64,000 nucleotides of DNA from an uncultured Actinomycetes bacterium (lineage in GTDB: Bacteria; Actinomycetota; Acidimicrobiia; Acidimicrobiales; Ilumatobacteraceae). Location of the stretch: contig CAIQJP010000026.1 of NCBI GenBank assembly GCA_903872155.1, positions 23,333 through 87,332 of the forward strand. The letters are read 5' to 3'. The notes below the pieces were generated by a model. That model was not told where the DNA came from. It searched no databases and worked only from the letters and a program-made list of their open reading frames with translations. This document shows positions 57,101 to 64,000 of the stretch, one piece after another; within the stretch, counting starts at the first letter, position 1; each line of letters opens with the position of its first letter. The position numbers and the translations under genes are program-made.

Positions 57101-60100
57101 CAACGGCACAGTGACGTTTGATCCACTTTCTACCTTCACGGGCACTGTTACTGTTCCAGTGAAGTACGTGGCTGCAGATTCAAGCGGTCAAATCGTCAAT
57201 GCGACAATTACTCCAACTGTTGCGCTGCCCATTCCACCGGTCGCGACAGCAGAAAGCAAGGCGGTGATTCCAGGCGGAACTGTGACCTTCACAACGTTGA
57301 CGGGTACCAATGGTCTCGCCACCGCTCAGGCAGGCTTTATTACTGCATCGACGTGTCTCATTACACCAGCATCATCGCCGGCTGCGTGTGATGCCGATGG
57401 TGTTGTCACAGTTGCTGGTGTTGGTACGTACACGCTTAATACCACGACAGGTGTTGTGACGTTGGTAGCTGACCCTGCTGCTACACAAGGGACGAAAGAT
57501 GCTTTGACGTACCAAGTCACAGATACGTATGGTCAAAAAACGACATCGACTTTGACCCCTGTTATCCCCGCGGCACCTGTTGCGGTGAATGACACACCTA
57601 GTGGTGGCTATGACGCAACGCAAACGATTTCGCCGTTAACAAATGACACAACGACGCCACCAGCAACATTTATCCCAAGTACTTTGAAGTTGTGCCCGAC
57701 AACGTCGACGGCAAATAGTTCATGCAATTTGGATTCTTTAGTAGTTCCCAATGAAGGTACATACACGGTCAATCCAGATGGCACGGTGACGTTTGATCCG
57801 CTGCCAACATTCAAGGGCACCGCAACTCCGGTGAAATATGTCGTCACCGAAACGAGTAACCAGCAAACAAGTGCGACAATCACGCCAACAGTGGCTGCAC
57901 CAAATGGTCCGACGGCTACAGCTCAAACAAAAACAGTGAACCCAGGTGACACTGTGGCATTTACAACTGTGACAGGAGTTAACGGACTTGCCTCGGCGGC
58001 CGCTGGTTTGAATACCGGAGCGACTTGTTTGTATACGCCGAACACCACAACGTGTGATTTAGATGGGGTAGTAACTATTTCAGGTGAAGGCACGTACACA
58101 CTCAATACTTCAACTGGTGTTGTTACCTTTGCTGCCGATCCTGCTGCGACTGCTGGAACCAAGACGGTCATACGGTATGAAGTTCAAGACATCACTGGCC
58201 AAAAAGCAACGTCAACTTTGACGCCCATTATTCCGCCACCGCCTGTTGCGAACAATGACACCAAGACTGGAGCCTATGACACCACTCAAGTTATTCCGAT
58301 CTTGACCAACGACGCTCCAGGATCTGGGGCAACTTTGGTGCCCTCGAGTGTGAAGTTGTGTCCGACATCGTTGATCTTGAGCGTGACTTCTTCGTGTACT
58401 TTGACAACTCTGACTGTTCCTGATGAGGGCACGTATACGGTCAACGCAGACGGCACAGTGACGTTTGATCCGTTGCCAACTTTCAAGGGCACTGCAACAC
58501 CGGTGAACTATGTGGTAGCCGACACAACGGGTCAAGTTGACAATGCTTCGATCACACCGACAGTGACTGCGCCAACAGCTCCAGTAGTGACACCAGAAAC
58601 AAAGTCAGTGATTCCTGGCGGCACTGTGGCCTTTACGACATTGACCGGTACCAGTGGCCTCGCAACTTCGGGCGTGGGTCTCAATACTTCAGTGACATGT
58701 TTGATCGCACCTGCTACCTCAACGTGTGATGCCGATGGGGTAGTAACTATTTCAGGCGAAGGAACGTACACGCTCAATCCGACAACTGGTGTTGTGTCGT
58801 TTGTGGCAGATCCTGCCGCAACCCCAGGTAATAAGACTCCGATCACGTATCAGGTACAAGACATCACTGGGCAGAAATCTACGTCAACACTGACTCCAAC
58901 AATTCCTGCTGCCCCGGGAGCCGTCAATGACACTTCGTCGGGAACCTTTGACGCTAATCAAGTGATTTCGCCGCTCGCCAATGACACCGTGACAAGTCCT
59001 GCCACTTTCGATCGATCCTCTTTGAAGTTGTGTGCGACGACTTCAACCGCTATTTCATCGTGCACATTGACATCGCTGACTGTGCCTGATGAAGGTACCT
59101 ATACGGTTTACCCGAACGGAACAGTTGTATTTGATCCGTTACCGACGTTCACCGGACCTGCGACGCCAGTGAAATATGTCGTCGTTGATTCGACTGGACA
59201 AGTGACGAGTGCGACGATTACCCCGACGGTGTCGTCTCCGTCGATTCCGGTCGCAACTCCCGAAACTAAATCGGTGATTCCTGGTGGCACAGTTGCCTTC
59301 ACCACGATTACTGGAACTAACGGTCTCGCTTCATCTGGTGTTGGCCTTGATGCCACCGTCACCTGTTTGATCACGCCAGGTACTACAACTTGCGACCTTG
59401 ATGGTGTTGTCACCGTGAGTGGCGTTGGAACGTACACATTGAATACAACGACTGGTGTCGTGACATTGGTAGCCGATGCAAATGCAACACCTGGTACAAA
59501 AGCTTCATTGACTTATCAAGTCACTGACATATTTGGCCAAACTAAAACCTCAACTTTGACTCCCGTCATTCCCGCACCGCCAGTCGGAGCCAACGACACA
59601 TCGTCGGGCGCCTACGACACCAATCAAGTGATTTCACCACTCACAAATGACACGGTGACTTCGCCAGCAACTTTGGTGCCTTCGAGTCTGAAATTGTGCG
59701 CCACTACCAGCACTGTCGATGTGAATTGCAATCTCACTTCTTTGACGATTCCGAATGAGGGAACGTACACGGTGAACCCGAACGGTACGGTGACTTTTGA
59801 TCCGTTAGAGACATTCAAGGGCACCGCAACCCCAGTGAAGTACGTAGTTGCCGATTCAACGGGCCAGGTCACGCACGCAACCATCACATCAACGGTCATT
59901 GCACCTGCAGTACCTGTTGCGACTTCTGAAACTAAGAGCGTTATCCCCGGTGCCACAGCAACATTTACAACGATCACTTCACAAGGTGGTCTCGCTACCT
60001 CTGCCGCTGGTTTTATTCCTACCGCGACATGTTTGATTACGCCAGGCTCATCACCCGCAACTTGTGATGCTGACGGAGTTGTGGTGATTGCTGGTGAGGG

Positions 60101-62801
60101 AACATACACGTTGAATACATCGACTGGTGTCGTCACTTTCGTGGCCGACCTCGCCGCGACACCGGGTAGCAAAACTTCCATTACGTACCAGGTGCAAGAC
60201 ATCACGGGTCAAAAAGCGACTGCGACATTGACTCCAGTCATTCCTGCACCACCGGTTGGAGTAAATGACATAAAGACTGGCGCTTACGACACCAATCAAG
60301 TCATTTCACCGCTTGCGAATGATTCAGCGATTTCGCCGGCGACTCTGGTCCCATCAAGCCTCAAGTTGTGCCCCGATACAACCAGCGTGATTGCTTTGTG
60401 CGCCTTGACTTCTTTGACTGTTCCGAATGAAGGTACGTACACAGTCAACCAAGATGGCACGGTGACATTCGATCCGTTACCAACTTTTGTCGGTAACGCC
60501 ACACCCGTGAAATATGTGGTTGCCGACTCAACTGGCCAATTCACTAGCGCAACGATCACGTCAACGGTTGCCCCGCCACGTGTACCTATTGCCGTGAACG
60601 ATGTTTCATCAGGTCCGTATGACGCGAATCAATTAATCAATTTGCTCCTCGGCGACACCCCGGGCGAACCCGGACTTCCTTTGTTGCCGAGTTCAATCAA
60701 AATATGTCCGCTCAATGCGACAGCGCCTTATACGTCAACGAATTGTTCATTGGTACCCACCCAAGCTTCACCATTGGTGACCGCTGATGGTTCATATTGG
60801 ATCGACCCAACAACTGGAATCTTGACGTTTGATCCGTCGCCGACGTTTGCTGGAACAGTGACTCAACCACTTCGATACGTCGTGAAAGATGCAATGAATC
60901 AAACGGTATCTGCGGCAATCACACCGTCAGTGACTGCGCCACCGATCCCGACTGCAACACCTCAAACACAATTGTTGCTGCCAGGCGAGACTGTCTCATT
61001 TACAAACATCACGGGTACGTCGGCACTTGCTACTGGAACGCTGCTGCAAACCTCTGGAGCAACGGCAACTTGTTTGTACATCTTGAACACCACGACATGT
61101 GATGCTGACAACACTGTCACGGTGATCGGAGAAGGAACCTTTGTGCTCGACCCAAGTACAGGTGTCGTCACCTACACGGCCGATGTGAATGCAACAGCAG
61201 GCACGAAGACACCTATTACATATCGAGTTACCGACATTCTGGGTCGTACAGCGACGTCAACTTTGACTCCTGTTATCCCAGCAGCAACTGTCGTAGCTCT
61301 CGATATAACACGTAATGGCTGGGATTCGATTCAGACAATTAGTCCTCTTGCCAATGACACTCCTAGTAACGGAGTGATGCTGATTGCGTCAACATTGAAA
61401 TTGTGTGCCAATGGCGAAAGTGCATTGGCAAAAACTTGCACGTTGACGACTTTGATAGTTCCAGGCGAAGGTACCTACACCGTGAACCCTGATGGAACCG
61501 TCACCTTTGATCCACTTCCAACTTTCGCTGGTACGGCAACTCCAGTCAATTATCAAGTCACCGACTCTCTCGGTCGTACATCTGGTTCAACAATCACTCC
61601 TGAAGTGGCTGTGCCTGGGCCACCCGTTGCAACTCCAGAAGTAAAGGTCCTCACTCCCGGAGCAACCGCAATATTCACAAATGTCATTGGTACCAATGCA
61701 TTAGCTATTGGTGTTGCGCTGCAAACAGGGCCAACAAATGGACCATGTTTGATTGACCCGATTACAAATCTGTGTGGCACAACAGTGACGATTGCGAATG
61801 AAGGAACTTGGACGATTAATCAAACAACAGGAGTCGTCACATTTGCTTCGTTAAGCACCATTGCAGTTGGTACTCATACGTCAGTGACGTATCGAGTCAC
61901 CGATGTTCTTGGAACAACAGTGACTTCTACCTTGACCCCGATTGTTCCTGAAGTTCCGGCAGTTTCAAACGATGAAAAAGTGAGTGGCTGGGATACCAAC
62001 CAGACGTTCTCACCATTCGCCAATGACAAATTCGATTCAGTAGCACCAGTTGTTGTGTCGTCACTGAAATTGTGTGGACCGGGCGAAGTCATCGGAAGTT
62101 GTACGCGCACAGTGCTCTCAATTGAGAATGAAGGCACTTACACGGTGAACATCGATGGAACTGTCACCTTTGATCCGCTACCAACTTTCCATGGCACGGC
62201 AACTCCAGTGACCTATCAAGCTTTCGATATCGCGGGTCAACTACTGCATGCCACGATCACGCCAATCGTGACCGCCCCGCCAATACCGGTGGCGACAACG
62301 GATGAGATATCCGGCAAGAAGGGTCGCAGTGTCGTTTTCTCACCGTGGCTGAATGACCTTCCTGGCACAGCTCCCGAGGGCTTTACGGGCACCATCAAGT
62401 TGGTCCCATCGAGTATTCGTCTATGTGGTTTCGATCAAACTGCCCCCAATTGCACCTTGACCAAGCTCACGACTGCCGACGGCAAGTACACCGTCGATAT
62501 CAAGACCGGCAAAGTCACCTTTGTGCCCCGCACCGGATTCTCTGGACTAGTGACCCAGCCCGTGACCTACCAGATTTCGAATGACTGGAAGGGTCCGTCA
62601 GGAGTCGGGATCAGTACCGGCCAACTCATTGCCAATATTGGGGCAGGCACGTTGCCAACGACCGGTTTCGACTTTGGCGTGGTCTTCGTCATGGGCGGGC
62701 TCACTATGGGTGCTGGTGTTGGTCTGTGGCGAATCAGTACTGGTCGCAAGCGGGGCAAGTACCACCTTCCCCGCTGGCTGAACGAGATTGACGGCGAATA
62801 G
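48129..62801 (+). CDS. giant LPXTG-anchored repeat surface protein
   Basis: 4890 residues. Signal peptide 1 to about 37. A head of about 700 residues has paired cysteines in recurring segments (CIDAITGASC, CWDFALDSWC), like a beta-propeller. A Cna-B/SdrD-like domain (730-810), a DUF11-like domain (857-997) and a second propeller-like region (998-1237) follow. From about 1237 to 4830 come 16 two-domain repeats of about 220 residues plus partial units at both ends. LPTTG (4842-4846), a membrane helix and a basic tail end the protein. GTYTVNANGTVTFDPLPTF resembles CshA-type fibril repeats. ATG 48129 is chosen; TTG 48126 is possible. It is probably an adhesin or surface fibre. Confidence 0.93.
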   Translation: MRLLSWLRFKPRIIFVPFLVIGMLASNIEVPPASALDNMTLVVDYTPDSSTVATSVIPGNKIDLTATAPVAVAGTTQQEIVQDIGSQLRLSSTADIIAPAGWVISYSTDGTTWTTTAPTTPTGWNAVTKVKAAGVLVSEGADSSGRQIASTDANAGQPTTGQFPTTTGATGDGWNVFFDDAGHIFNVWHHNGSGGSNVGSSNQSIDCHLRTGQTCGPSWPFKIVSLSTAPLFNMHTSEQSNGWFDTVDDEIWFPTVYTFNGVNQVGFGCIKAGDVSLVNKWCGGTPDSSFISGGAAANVPSTGYSCGQSAQIYDCTGGLAQYNGRLFTWAVNTGDIVCVDIRENGGAGGPCSTGGLIDFGANLTNVRSGNYRWRPTVGEWGGRIYGSGGQNLKAVCIDAITGASCAGWTNPRAITKAAVHFSKLPTAQGGVAGACFSALGSGANGGFFQCFDATGTDISSSLTTNFTTKYVATYAVTYDAYAQNWETYGSRMYWGDSNWAVGQGKIYCWDFALDSWCRNWTASGIADTNYQLAIDPTNPYCIWSNSNDGIIQTYDAYTGAAGNCALPAPTAVFDAGVVVPRMACSSVDAIQGWRSFVLTTTSTYTSATLTVKNSAGTAITGWSNIAIPGNNTVDLSTLAIADSGQSPTFTVSFTGRTTSGDVSARITAVGGAPQLCLRPLAPLCPTGTVFTPGQLAATTTTVTADGNATAGTTITPLNQASATVNIDATTPSSCVSSLSGTTKDTANNVIAGATVTLTDSVGVTLLYPADYGNASLRGQPITTTTDASGNYSFNYLTPGAYAVKFDDVQRAEVTSSVVTAGNAGTLANRTSTDASTTVTSLVSKVSTITLATPGVIDGVYTVMPTLTKRFFPSTLAVGEVGSLIFTFVNVPGNPAKSGLGFVDTLPSGLVVDTNNNLMTTCPGGVTPSIDPSSMSTATNTVTVTGGSLTAGVASCDYSVSVKATAAGTYTNGAGNITTTGVIKEANDTLVATTPSAAGGFLCDTNMYHITNKQLYRESLNQTRDLSYEVGPKLTTAVVNAIGFNSADGYIYGIATTGGDGLVVGHLVRYGSDGVPVDMGAITGSMTAADLTAIRGGDTDDAGNLIVGKSASTTSIYSINIATRVSTTITLSVSMYAADLAYSNGKLYSLFGNTFFKVVKDPAPDYSWAVTTATVFSNTVSGDAIWSNGFGEVIVSPAGSTYTRTLYRTSNPSAVAATTDFTLVYPITTNADDGAMCHSSPKPTAFPDTTVGPLNTPQTKNVLANDTTPLTAAGTTSNLVPTTIRLCNPTTSQVPPNCTVAPGSTVTVANVGVYSVSNAGEITFTPVTGYTGTPTPLAYQVADGLGNVGDSTYTPTITSTTPVAMNDVSSAAYDTNQTINILANDYSGTLANIDPTTVKICTTPTADSACNSSSLVVPNEGTYTVNADGTVTFDPLPTFQGTATPIKYVVLDGQQQQTSATITPTVNPPAAPVATPDTKSVIPGGTLAFTTLTGSGALATSGVGLNTSLTCLITPASSPDACDADGVVTVAGVGTYTLDKTTGVVTLVADPAATAGTKTALKYQVTDITGQKATSTLTPIIPTPPAAVNDTSTGAYDTNQMISPLLNDSASSPATLVATSVKLCATTATANSLCDLTTLTVASQGTFTVNANGTVTFDPLPSFTGVASPVKYVVADTTTQLASATITPTVSMPAVPVATAQSKTVIPGGTVAFTMLTGASGLATSGVGFDTSLTCLITPASVPDTCDADGVVTVAGVGTYTLDKTTGVVTLVADPAATAGTKTALKYQVTDSFGQKATSTLTPVVPVAPVAVNDTSTGAYDVNQTISVLTNDAVTAPATLVASTVKLCATTSTPNTSCTLDSLTVANEGTYTANANGTVTFDPLPTFKGTVSTPVKYVVADSTGQVTNATITPTVSAPATPVATPQGKSVNPGETVAFTTLTGTSGLATSAAGFNTSTTCLITPASSPAACDADGIVTITGQGTYTLDQVTGIVTYAADPAATVGAKTAITYQVQDITGQKVTSTLTPTVPPAPVATNDTSTGAYDTNQTITILTNDTAGAGATLVTGSVKLCATTATVNASCSLSTLTVANEGTYTVNANGTVTFDPLPTFKGVASAVKYIVADSTGRTDDATIIPTVTAPAVPVATAQSKSVIPGASVAFTTLTGTGGLATSGIGLNPTVTCLFTPSTTTCDADGIVTIAGQGTYTLDQVTGIVTYAADPAATAGTKTAITYQVQDITGQKATSTLTPVIPVAPVATADTSTGAYDVNQTISVLTNDTVTAPATLVGSTVKLCATTTTPNSSCTLTSVTVAGQGTYTANANGTVTFDPLPTFKGTASPVKYVVADSNGQVTGANITPTVTAPAAPVATAESKSVIPGGTVAFTTLTGTGALATSGVGLDTSLTCLITPGSTPDACDTDGVVTVVGVGTYTLNAATGVVTLVADAAATAGTKTALKYQVTDITGQKVTSTLTPVVPPLPVAVNDTSSGAYDTNQTISPFTNDTATTPATIVASSVKLCATTATANTACNLTTLTVAGQGTYTVNANGTVTFDPLSTFTGAATAVKYVVADSNTQLAGATITPTVALPTPPVATADSKSVIPGGTVAFTTITGTGGLATSGVGLDATVTCLLTPSTTTCDADGIVTVAGVGTYTLNKTTGVVTLVADSAATAGTKAALSYRVTDTFGQTATSTLTPVVPPLPVATNDTSSGAYDTNQVISPFTNDTATSPATIVATSVKLCATAATANASCNLTTLTIANQGTYTVNANGTVTFDPLASFSGVATAVKYVIADSNGQIDDATITPTVALPPVPTATPESKAVIPGGTVAFTTLTGTGGIATSPTGFNTASTCLITPASSPATCDADGIVTVAGVGTYTLNKTTGVVTLVADAGATQGTKAALTYQVTDIYGQKATSTLTPTIPAPPVGNNDTSSGAFDTNQVISILTNDTATTPAILEPSTVKLCATTSTANASCTLTTLTVPNQGTYTVNSNGTVTFDPLSTFTGTVTVPVKYVAADSSGQIVNATITPTVALPIPPVATAESKAVIPGGTVTFTTLTGTNGLATAQAGFITASTCLITPASSPAACDADGVVTVAGVGTYTLNTTTGVVTLVADPAATQGTKDALTYQVTDTYGQKTTSTLTPVIPAAPVAVNDTPSGGYDATQTISPLTNDTTTPPATFIPSTLKLCPTTSTANSSCNLDSLVVPNEGTYTVNPDGTVTFDPLPTFKGTATPVKYVVTETSNQQTSATITPTVAAPNGPTATAQTKTVNPGDTVAFTTVTGVNGLASAAAGLNTGATCLYTPNTTTCDLDGVVTISGEGTYTLNTSTGVVTFAADPAATAGTKTVIRYEVQDITGQKATSTLTPIIPPPPVANNDTKTGAYDTTQVIPILTNDAPGSGATLVPSSVKLCPTSLILSVTSSCTLTTLTVPDEGTYTVNADGTVTFDPLPTFKGTATPVNYVVADTTGQVDNASITPTVTAPTAPVVTPETKSVIPGGTVAFTTLTGTSGLATSGVGLNTSVTCLIAPATSTCDADGVVTISGEGTYTLNPTTGVVSFVADPAATPGNKTPITYQVQDITGQKSTSTLTPTIPAAPGAVNDTSSGTFDANQVISPLANDTVTSPATFDRSSLKLCATTSTAISSCTLTSLTVPDEGTYTVYPNGTVVFDPLPTFTGPATPVKYVVVDSTGQVTSATITPTVSSPSIPVATPETKSVIPGGTVAFTTITGTNGLASSGVGLDATVTCLITPGTTTCDLDGVVTVSGVGTYTLNTTTGVVTLVADANATPGTKASLTYQVTDIFGQTKTSTLTPVIPAPPVGANDTSSGAYDTNQVISPLTNDTVTSPATLVPSSLKLCATTSTVDVNCNLTSLTIPNEGTYTVNPNGTVTFDPLETFKGTATPVKYVVADSTGQVTHATITSTVIAPAVPVATSETKSVIPGATATFTTITSQGGLATSAAGFIPTATCLITPGSSPATCDADGVVVIAGEGTYTLNTSTGVVTFVADLAATPGSKTSITYQVQDITGQKATATLTPVIPAPPVGVNDIKTGAYDTNQVISPLANDSAISPATLVPSSLKLCPDTTSVIALCALTSLTVPNEGTYTVNQDGTVTFDPLPTFVGNATPVKYVVADSTGQFTSATITSTVAPPRVPIAVNDVSSGPYDANQLINLLLGDTPGEPGLPLLPSSIKICPLNATAPYTSTNCSLVPTQASPLVTADGSYWIDPTTGILTFDPSPTFAGTVTQPLRYVVKDAMNQTVSAAITPSVTAPPIPTATPQTQLLLPGETVSFTNITGTSALATGTLLQTSGATATCLYILNTTTCDADNTVTVIGEGTFVLDPSTGVVTYTADVNATAGTKTPITYRVTDILGRTATSTLTPVIPAATVVALDITRNGWDSIQTISPLANDTPSNGVMLIASTLKLCANGESALAKTCTLTTLIVPGEGTYTVNPDGTVTFDPLPTFAGTATPVNYQVTDSLGRTSGSTITPEVAVPGPPVATPEVKVLTPGATAIFTNVIGTNALAIGVALQTGPTNGPCLIDPITNLCGTTVTIANEGTWTINQTTGVVTFASLSTIAVGTHTSVTYRVTDVLGTTVTSTLTPIVPEVPAVSNDEKVSGWDTNQTFSPFANDKFDSVAPVVVSSLKLCGPGEVIGSCTRTVLSIENEGTYTVNIDGTVTFDPLPTFHGTATPVTYQAFDIAGQLLHATITPIVTAPPIPVATTDEISGKKGRSVVFSPWLNDLPGTAPEGFTGTIKLVPSSIRLCGFDQTAPNCTLTKLTTADGKYTVDIKTGKVTFVPRTGFSGLVTQPVTYQISNDWKGPSGVGISTGQLIANIGAGTLPTTGFDFGVVFVMGGLTMGAGVGLWRISTGRKRGKYHLPRWLNEIDGE
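52205..62280 (+). repeat. tandem coding repeats of the giant surface protein, about 16 units of 650 bases
   Basis: Each unit encodes domain A (AVNDTSSGAYDTNQxISxL, then KLCATT...C, GTYTVNANGTVTFDPLPTFKG) and domain B (SKSVIPGGTVAFTTLTG, CLITP...C, GTYTLNxTTGVVTLVAD). Periods are about 630-690 bases. The first and last copies are most diverged. No unit is broken by a stop or frameshift in the sequence given. Confidence 0.9.
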
Positions 62802-62812
62802 CCCCGCCAAGG

Positions 62813-62829
62813 TGCTCTAGAGCATCTTT
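62813..62829. terminator. compact palindrome between giant gene and GNAT gene
   Basis: TGCTCTAGAGCA (62813-62824) is a perfect palindrome followed by TCTTTT, in the 15-base gap and the end of the convergent GNAT gene. A 12-base palindrome has little or no loop, so its strength as terminator is doubtful. Confidence 0.35.
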
Positions 62830-63371
62830 TGCATCAAGACCATGTCGAGCCAACGGTTGAACTTACGTCCAACCTCAATCTCGACCCCAACTTCGCGGAA
62901 CCCACAGGCAGCATGGAGGGCTCGACTGGCCTCTCCAGAGGCCTCAATCCGAGCCATCACCGAGTGGAATCCCGAGGTTGCGGCGAGGTCGATCACCCCT
63001 GTGAGCAGGAGTTTTCCGATTCCGCGGCGGCCCATATCGCGCCGCACGTAGACCGAATCTTCGACCGTCGGGCGGTAGGCGGCCCGCTCTTTGTAGGGGC
63101 TCAGTGAGGCGAATCCGACCACTTGACCCCCCAAGATGGCCACAATGGCGGCAAAAGCCCCACTTCGCTCGGCTAACCATTCTTGTTGCTCGGTCAGCGA
63201 CCGGGGGACCAAATCCATGGTCGCGGTCGTGTTTTCGACCTCATAGTTATAGATATCGGCGATAGATGCCGCGTCGGTCAGGGTCGCGGGGCGTAAGGTG
63301 ATGGCGCCCTGAGCCGCCAACTTTGCCGAAGACTCGGACGAGCTTGGCGAAGTTTCGGGGCTTGATTCCAT
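62817..63371 (-). CDS. GNAT-family N-acetyltransferase (phosphinothricin acetyltransferase-like)
   Basis: 184 residues. After a Ser-rich N-terminal 22 residues, the GNAT fold starts at ITLRPATLTDAASIADIYN. DSVYVRRDMGRRGIGKLLL is the acetyl-CoA loop, and MARIEASGEASRALHAACGFREVG the C-terminal signature of Pat/MnaT-type enzymes. These acetylate phosphinothricin or related amino acids. It converges on the giant gene and is divergent from tRNA-Thr. Confidence 0.9.
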   Translation of the reverse strand: MESSPETSPSSSESSAKLAAQGAITLRPATLTDAASIADIYNYEVENTTATMDLVPRSLTEQQEWLAERSGAFAAIVAILGGQVVGFASLSPYKERAAYRPTVEDSVYVRRDMGRRGIGKLLLTGVIDLAATSGFHSVMARIEASGEASRALHAACGFREVGVEIEVGRKFNRWLDMVLMQKML

Positions 63372-63448
63372 GTCCCCAAACTAGTGGTTATTTGCCATAT
63401 CACGGGGGTACACTTCTCGGTCGGTCCGCGGCTCCGCCGCGCTCCTAC

Positions 63449-63521
63449 GCCCTCTTAGCTCAGTCGGTAGAGCATTTCCATGGTAAGGAAAAGGTCGTCG
63501 GTTCGATTCCGACAGAGGGCT
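63449..63521 (+). tRNA. tRNA-Thr (anticodon GGT)
   Basis: 73 bases. Acceptor GCCCTCT/AGAGGGC, D-arm GCTCAGTCGGTAGAGC, anticodon stem TTTCC/GGAAA around ATGGTAA, T-arm GTCGG-TTCGATT-CCGAC. Discriminator T; no encoded CCA. It is followed 56 bases later by tRNA-Met. Confidence 0.95.
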
Positions 63522-63577
63522 CAGCATTCGGCGACGGGTGTCATATTTACAACCGGCCAGCCAACCGGCTGCGCCAA

Positions 63578-63651
63578 GGCGACGTAGCTCAGTTGGTCAG
63601 AGCATCCGGCTCATAATCGGAAGGTCATCGGTTCGAGCCCGATCGTCGCTA
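63578..63651 (+). tRNA. tRNA-Met (anticodon CAT), elongator type
   Basis: 74 bases. Acceptor GGCGACG/CGTCGCT (first pair G-U), D-arm GCTCAGTTGGTCAGAGC, anticodon loop CTCATAA between TCCGG and TCGGA, T-arm ATCGG-TTCGAGC-CCGAT. The anticodon stem lacks the three G-C pairs of initiator tRNA. A lysidine-modified tRNA-Ile2 cannot be excluded from sequence alone. Confidence 0.92.
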
Positions 63652-63720
63652 CAGCAAGTTTTAAAAACATAACAACATCAACCCCGTACCTACTGGTACT
63701 CAAGTAAGAGGATAGAAATC

Positions 63721-64000
63721 ATGTCTAAGGCGAAGTTTGAGCGTACGAAGCCTCATGTGAATATTGGAACGATGGGTCACATTGACCATGGTAAGACGAC
63801 GTTGACTGCGGCGATTTCGCGTACGTTGGCTGATAAAGGTTTGGCGGAGTACACGCCTTTTGATCAGATTGATAAGGCTCCTGAAGAGAAGGCTCGTGGT
63901 ATCACGATCTCGATTGCTCACATTGAGTACGAGACCGCGAATCGTCACTATGCGCATGTGGACATGCCTGGTCACGCTGACTACATCAAGAACATGATCA
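63721..64000 (+). CDS. tuf: elongation factor Tu, 5' part
   Basis: The first 93 codons are present; the gene runs off the right edge. G1 loop GHIDHGKTT (usually GHVDHGKTT), the effector region [12 protein letters not shown] and G3 DMPGHADY are intact. AGAGGA lies 7 bases before ATG 63721. A small hairpin GTACC/GGTAC is at 63686-63699 in the leader. It delivers aminoacyl-tRNA to the ribosome. The preceding tRNA-Thr and tRNA-Met genes suggest a joint transcript. Confidence 0.97.
   Translation, partial: MSKAKFERTKPHVNIGTMGHIDHGKTTLTAAISRTLADKGLAEYTPFDQIDKAPEEKARGITISIAHIEYETANRHYAHVDMPGHADYIKNMI

Noticed and set aside
51620..62137. Many minus-strand open frames of 60-190 codons opposite the giant gene
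   Set aside because: They recur at the repeat period, are Val/Thr rich mirror images of the repeats and lack ribosome sites; they are antisense shadows of the coding repeats.
52205..62280. CRISPR-like regular repeats
   Set aside because: Units are about 650 bases, coding throughout and in one frame, with no short identical repeats separated by unique spacers and no cas genes.

Overview
The window looks like a chromosomal segment of a free-living, aerobic actinobacterium, most likely of the class Acidimicrobiia. This is an inference from gene content and from proteins that combine actinobacterial-style ATGA/GTGA gene overlaps, a split b6-type cytochrome b, LPXTG cell-wall anchoring and moderate GC; no marker gene settles the genus.

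Layout. Positions 1-471 hold the 5' part of a minus-strand membrane cytochrome c. After a 0.4 kb divergent promoter region, a plus-strand run of 21 tightly packed genes (910-21161) encodes a cytochrome bc-type quinol oxidase module (membrane protein, 2x[4Fe-4S] ferredoxin, b6-like cytochrome b, subunit-IV-like protein, Rieske protein, diheme cytochrome c, membrane protein). The run continues without a break into a complete 14-gene complex I (nuoA-N). Positions 21227-27187 hold scattered metabolic genes: a PD-(D/E)XK nuclease, two glutamine-amidotransferase-like proteins, an Old Yellow Enzyme, an aldehyde dehydrogenase and a threonine ammonia-lyase. A second complex I operon follows (27221-37932). 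It has eleven subunits (nuoA-D, H-N) and lacks the NADH-oxidising nuoE, F and G, so its electron donor is probably not NADH. It is translationally coupled to a MidA/NDUFAF7-type methyltransferase and an ABC exporter pair.

From 40693 come an EamA transporter, acetyl-CoA synthetase, a candidate toxin-antitoxin locus in which an AbiEi-like antitoxin is fused to a nucleotidyltransferase next to a HEPN protein, YajQ and tRNA-Tyr. Then come an exported animal-type heme peroxidase, a TetR regulator and one 4890-residue LPXTG-anchored surface protein built from about 16 two-domain repeats (48129-62801). The window ends with a GNAT acetyltransferase, tRNA-Thr, tRNA-Met and the start of tuf.

How it fits together. 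The first operon could carry electrons from NADH to menaquinone and on to cytochrome c, while the second complex I could accept electrons from ferredoxin. The ferredoxin gene inside the bc operon is a possible link. The most unusual items are the hybrid AbiEi-nucleotidyltransferase/HEPN locus, the giant surface protein, the b6f-like bc complex with its own ferredoxin, and a 57-base palindrome found twice, each time exactly between convergent genes.
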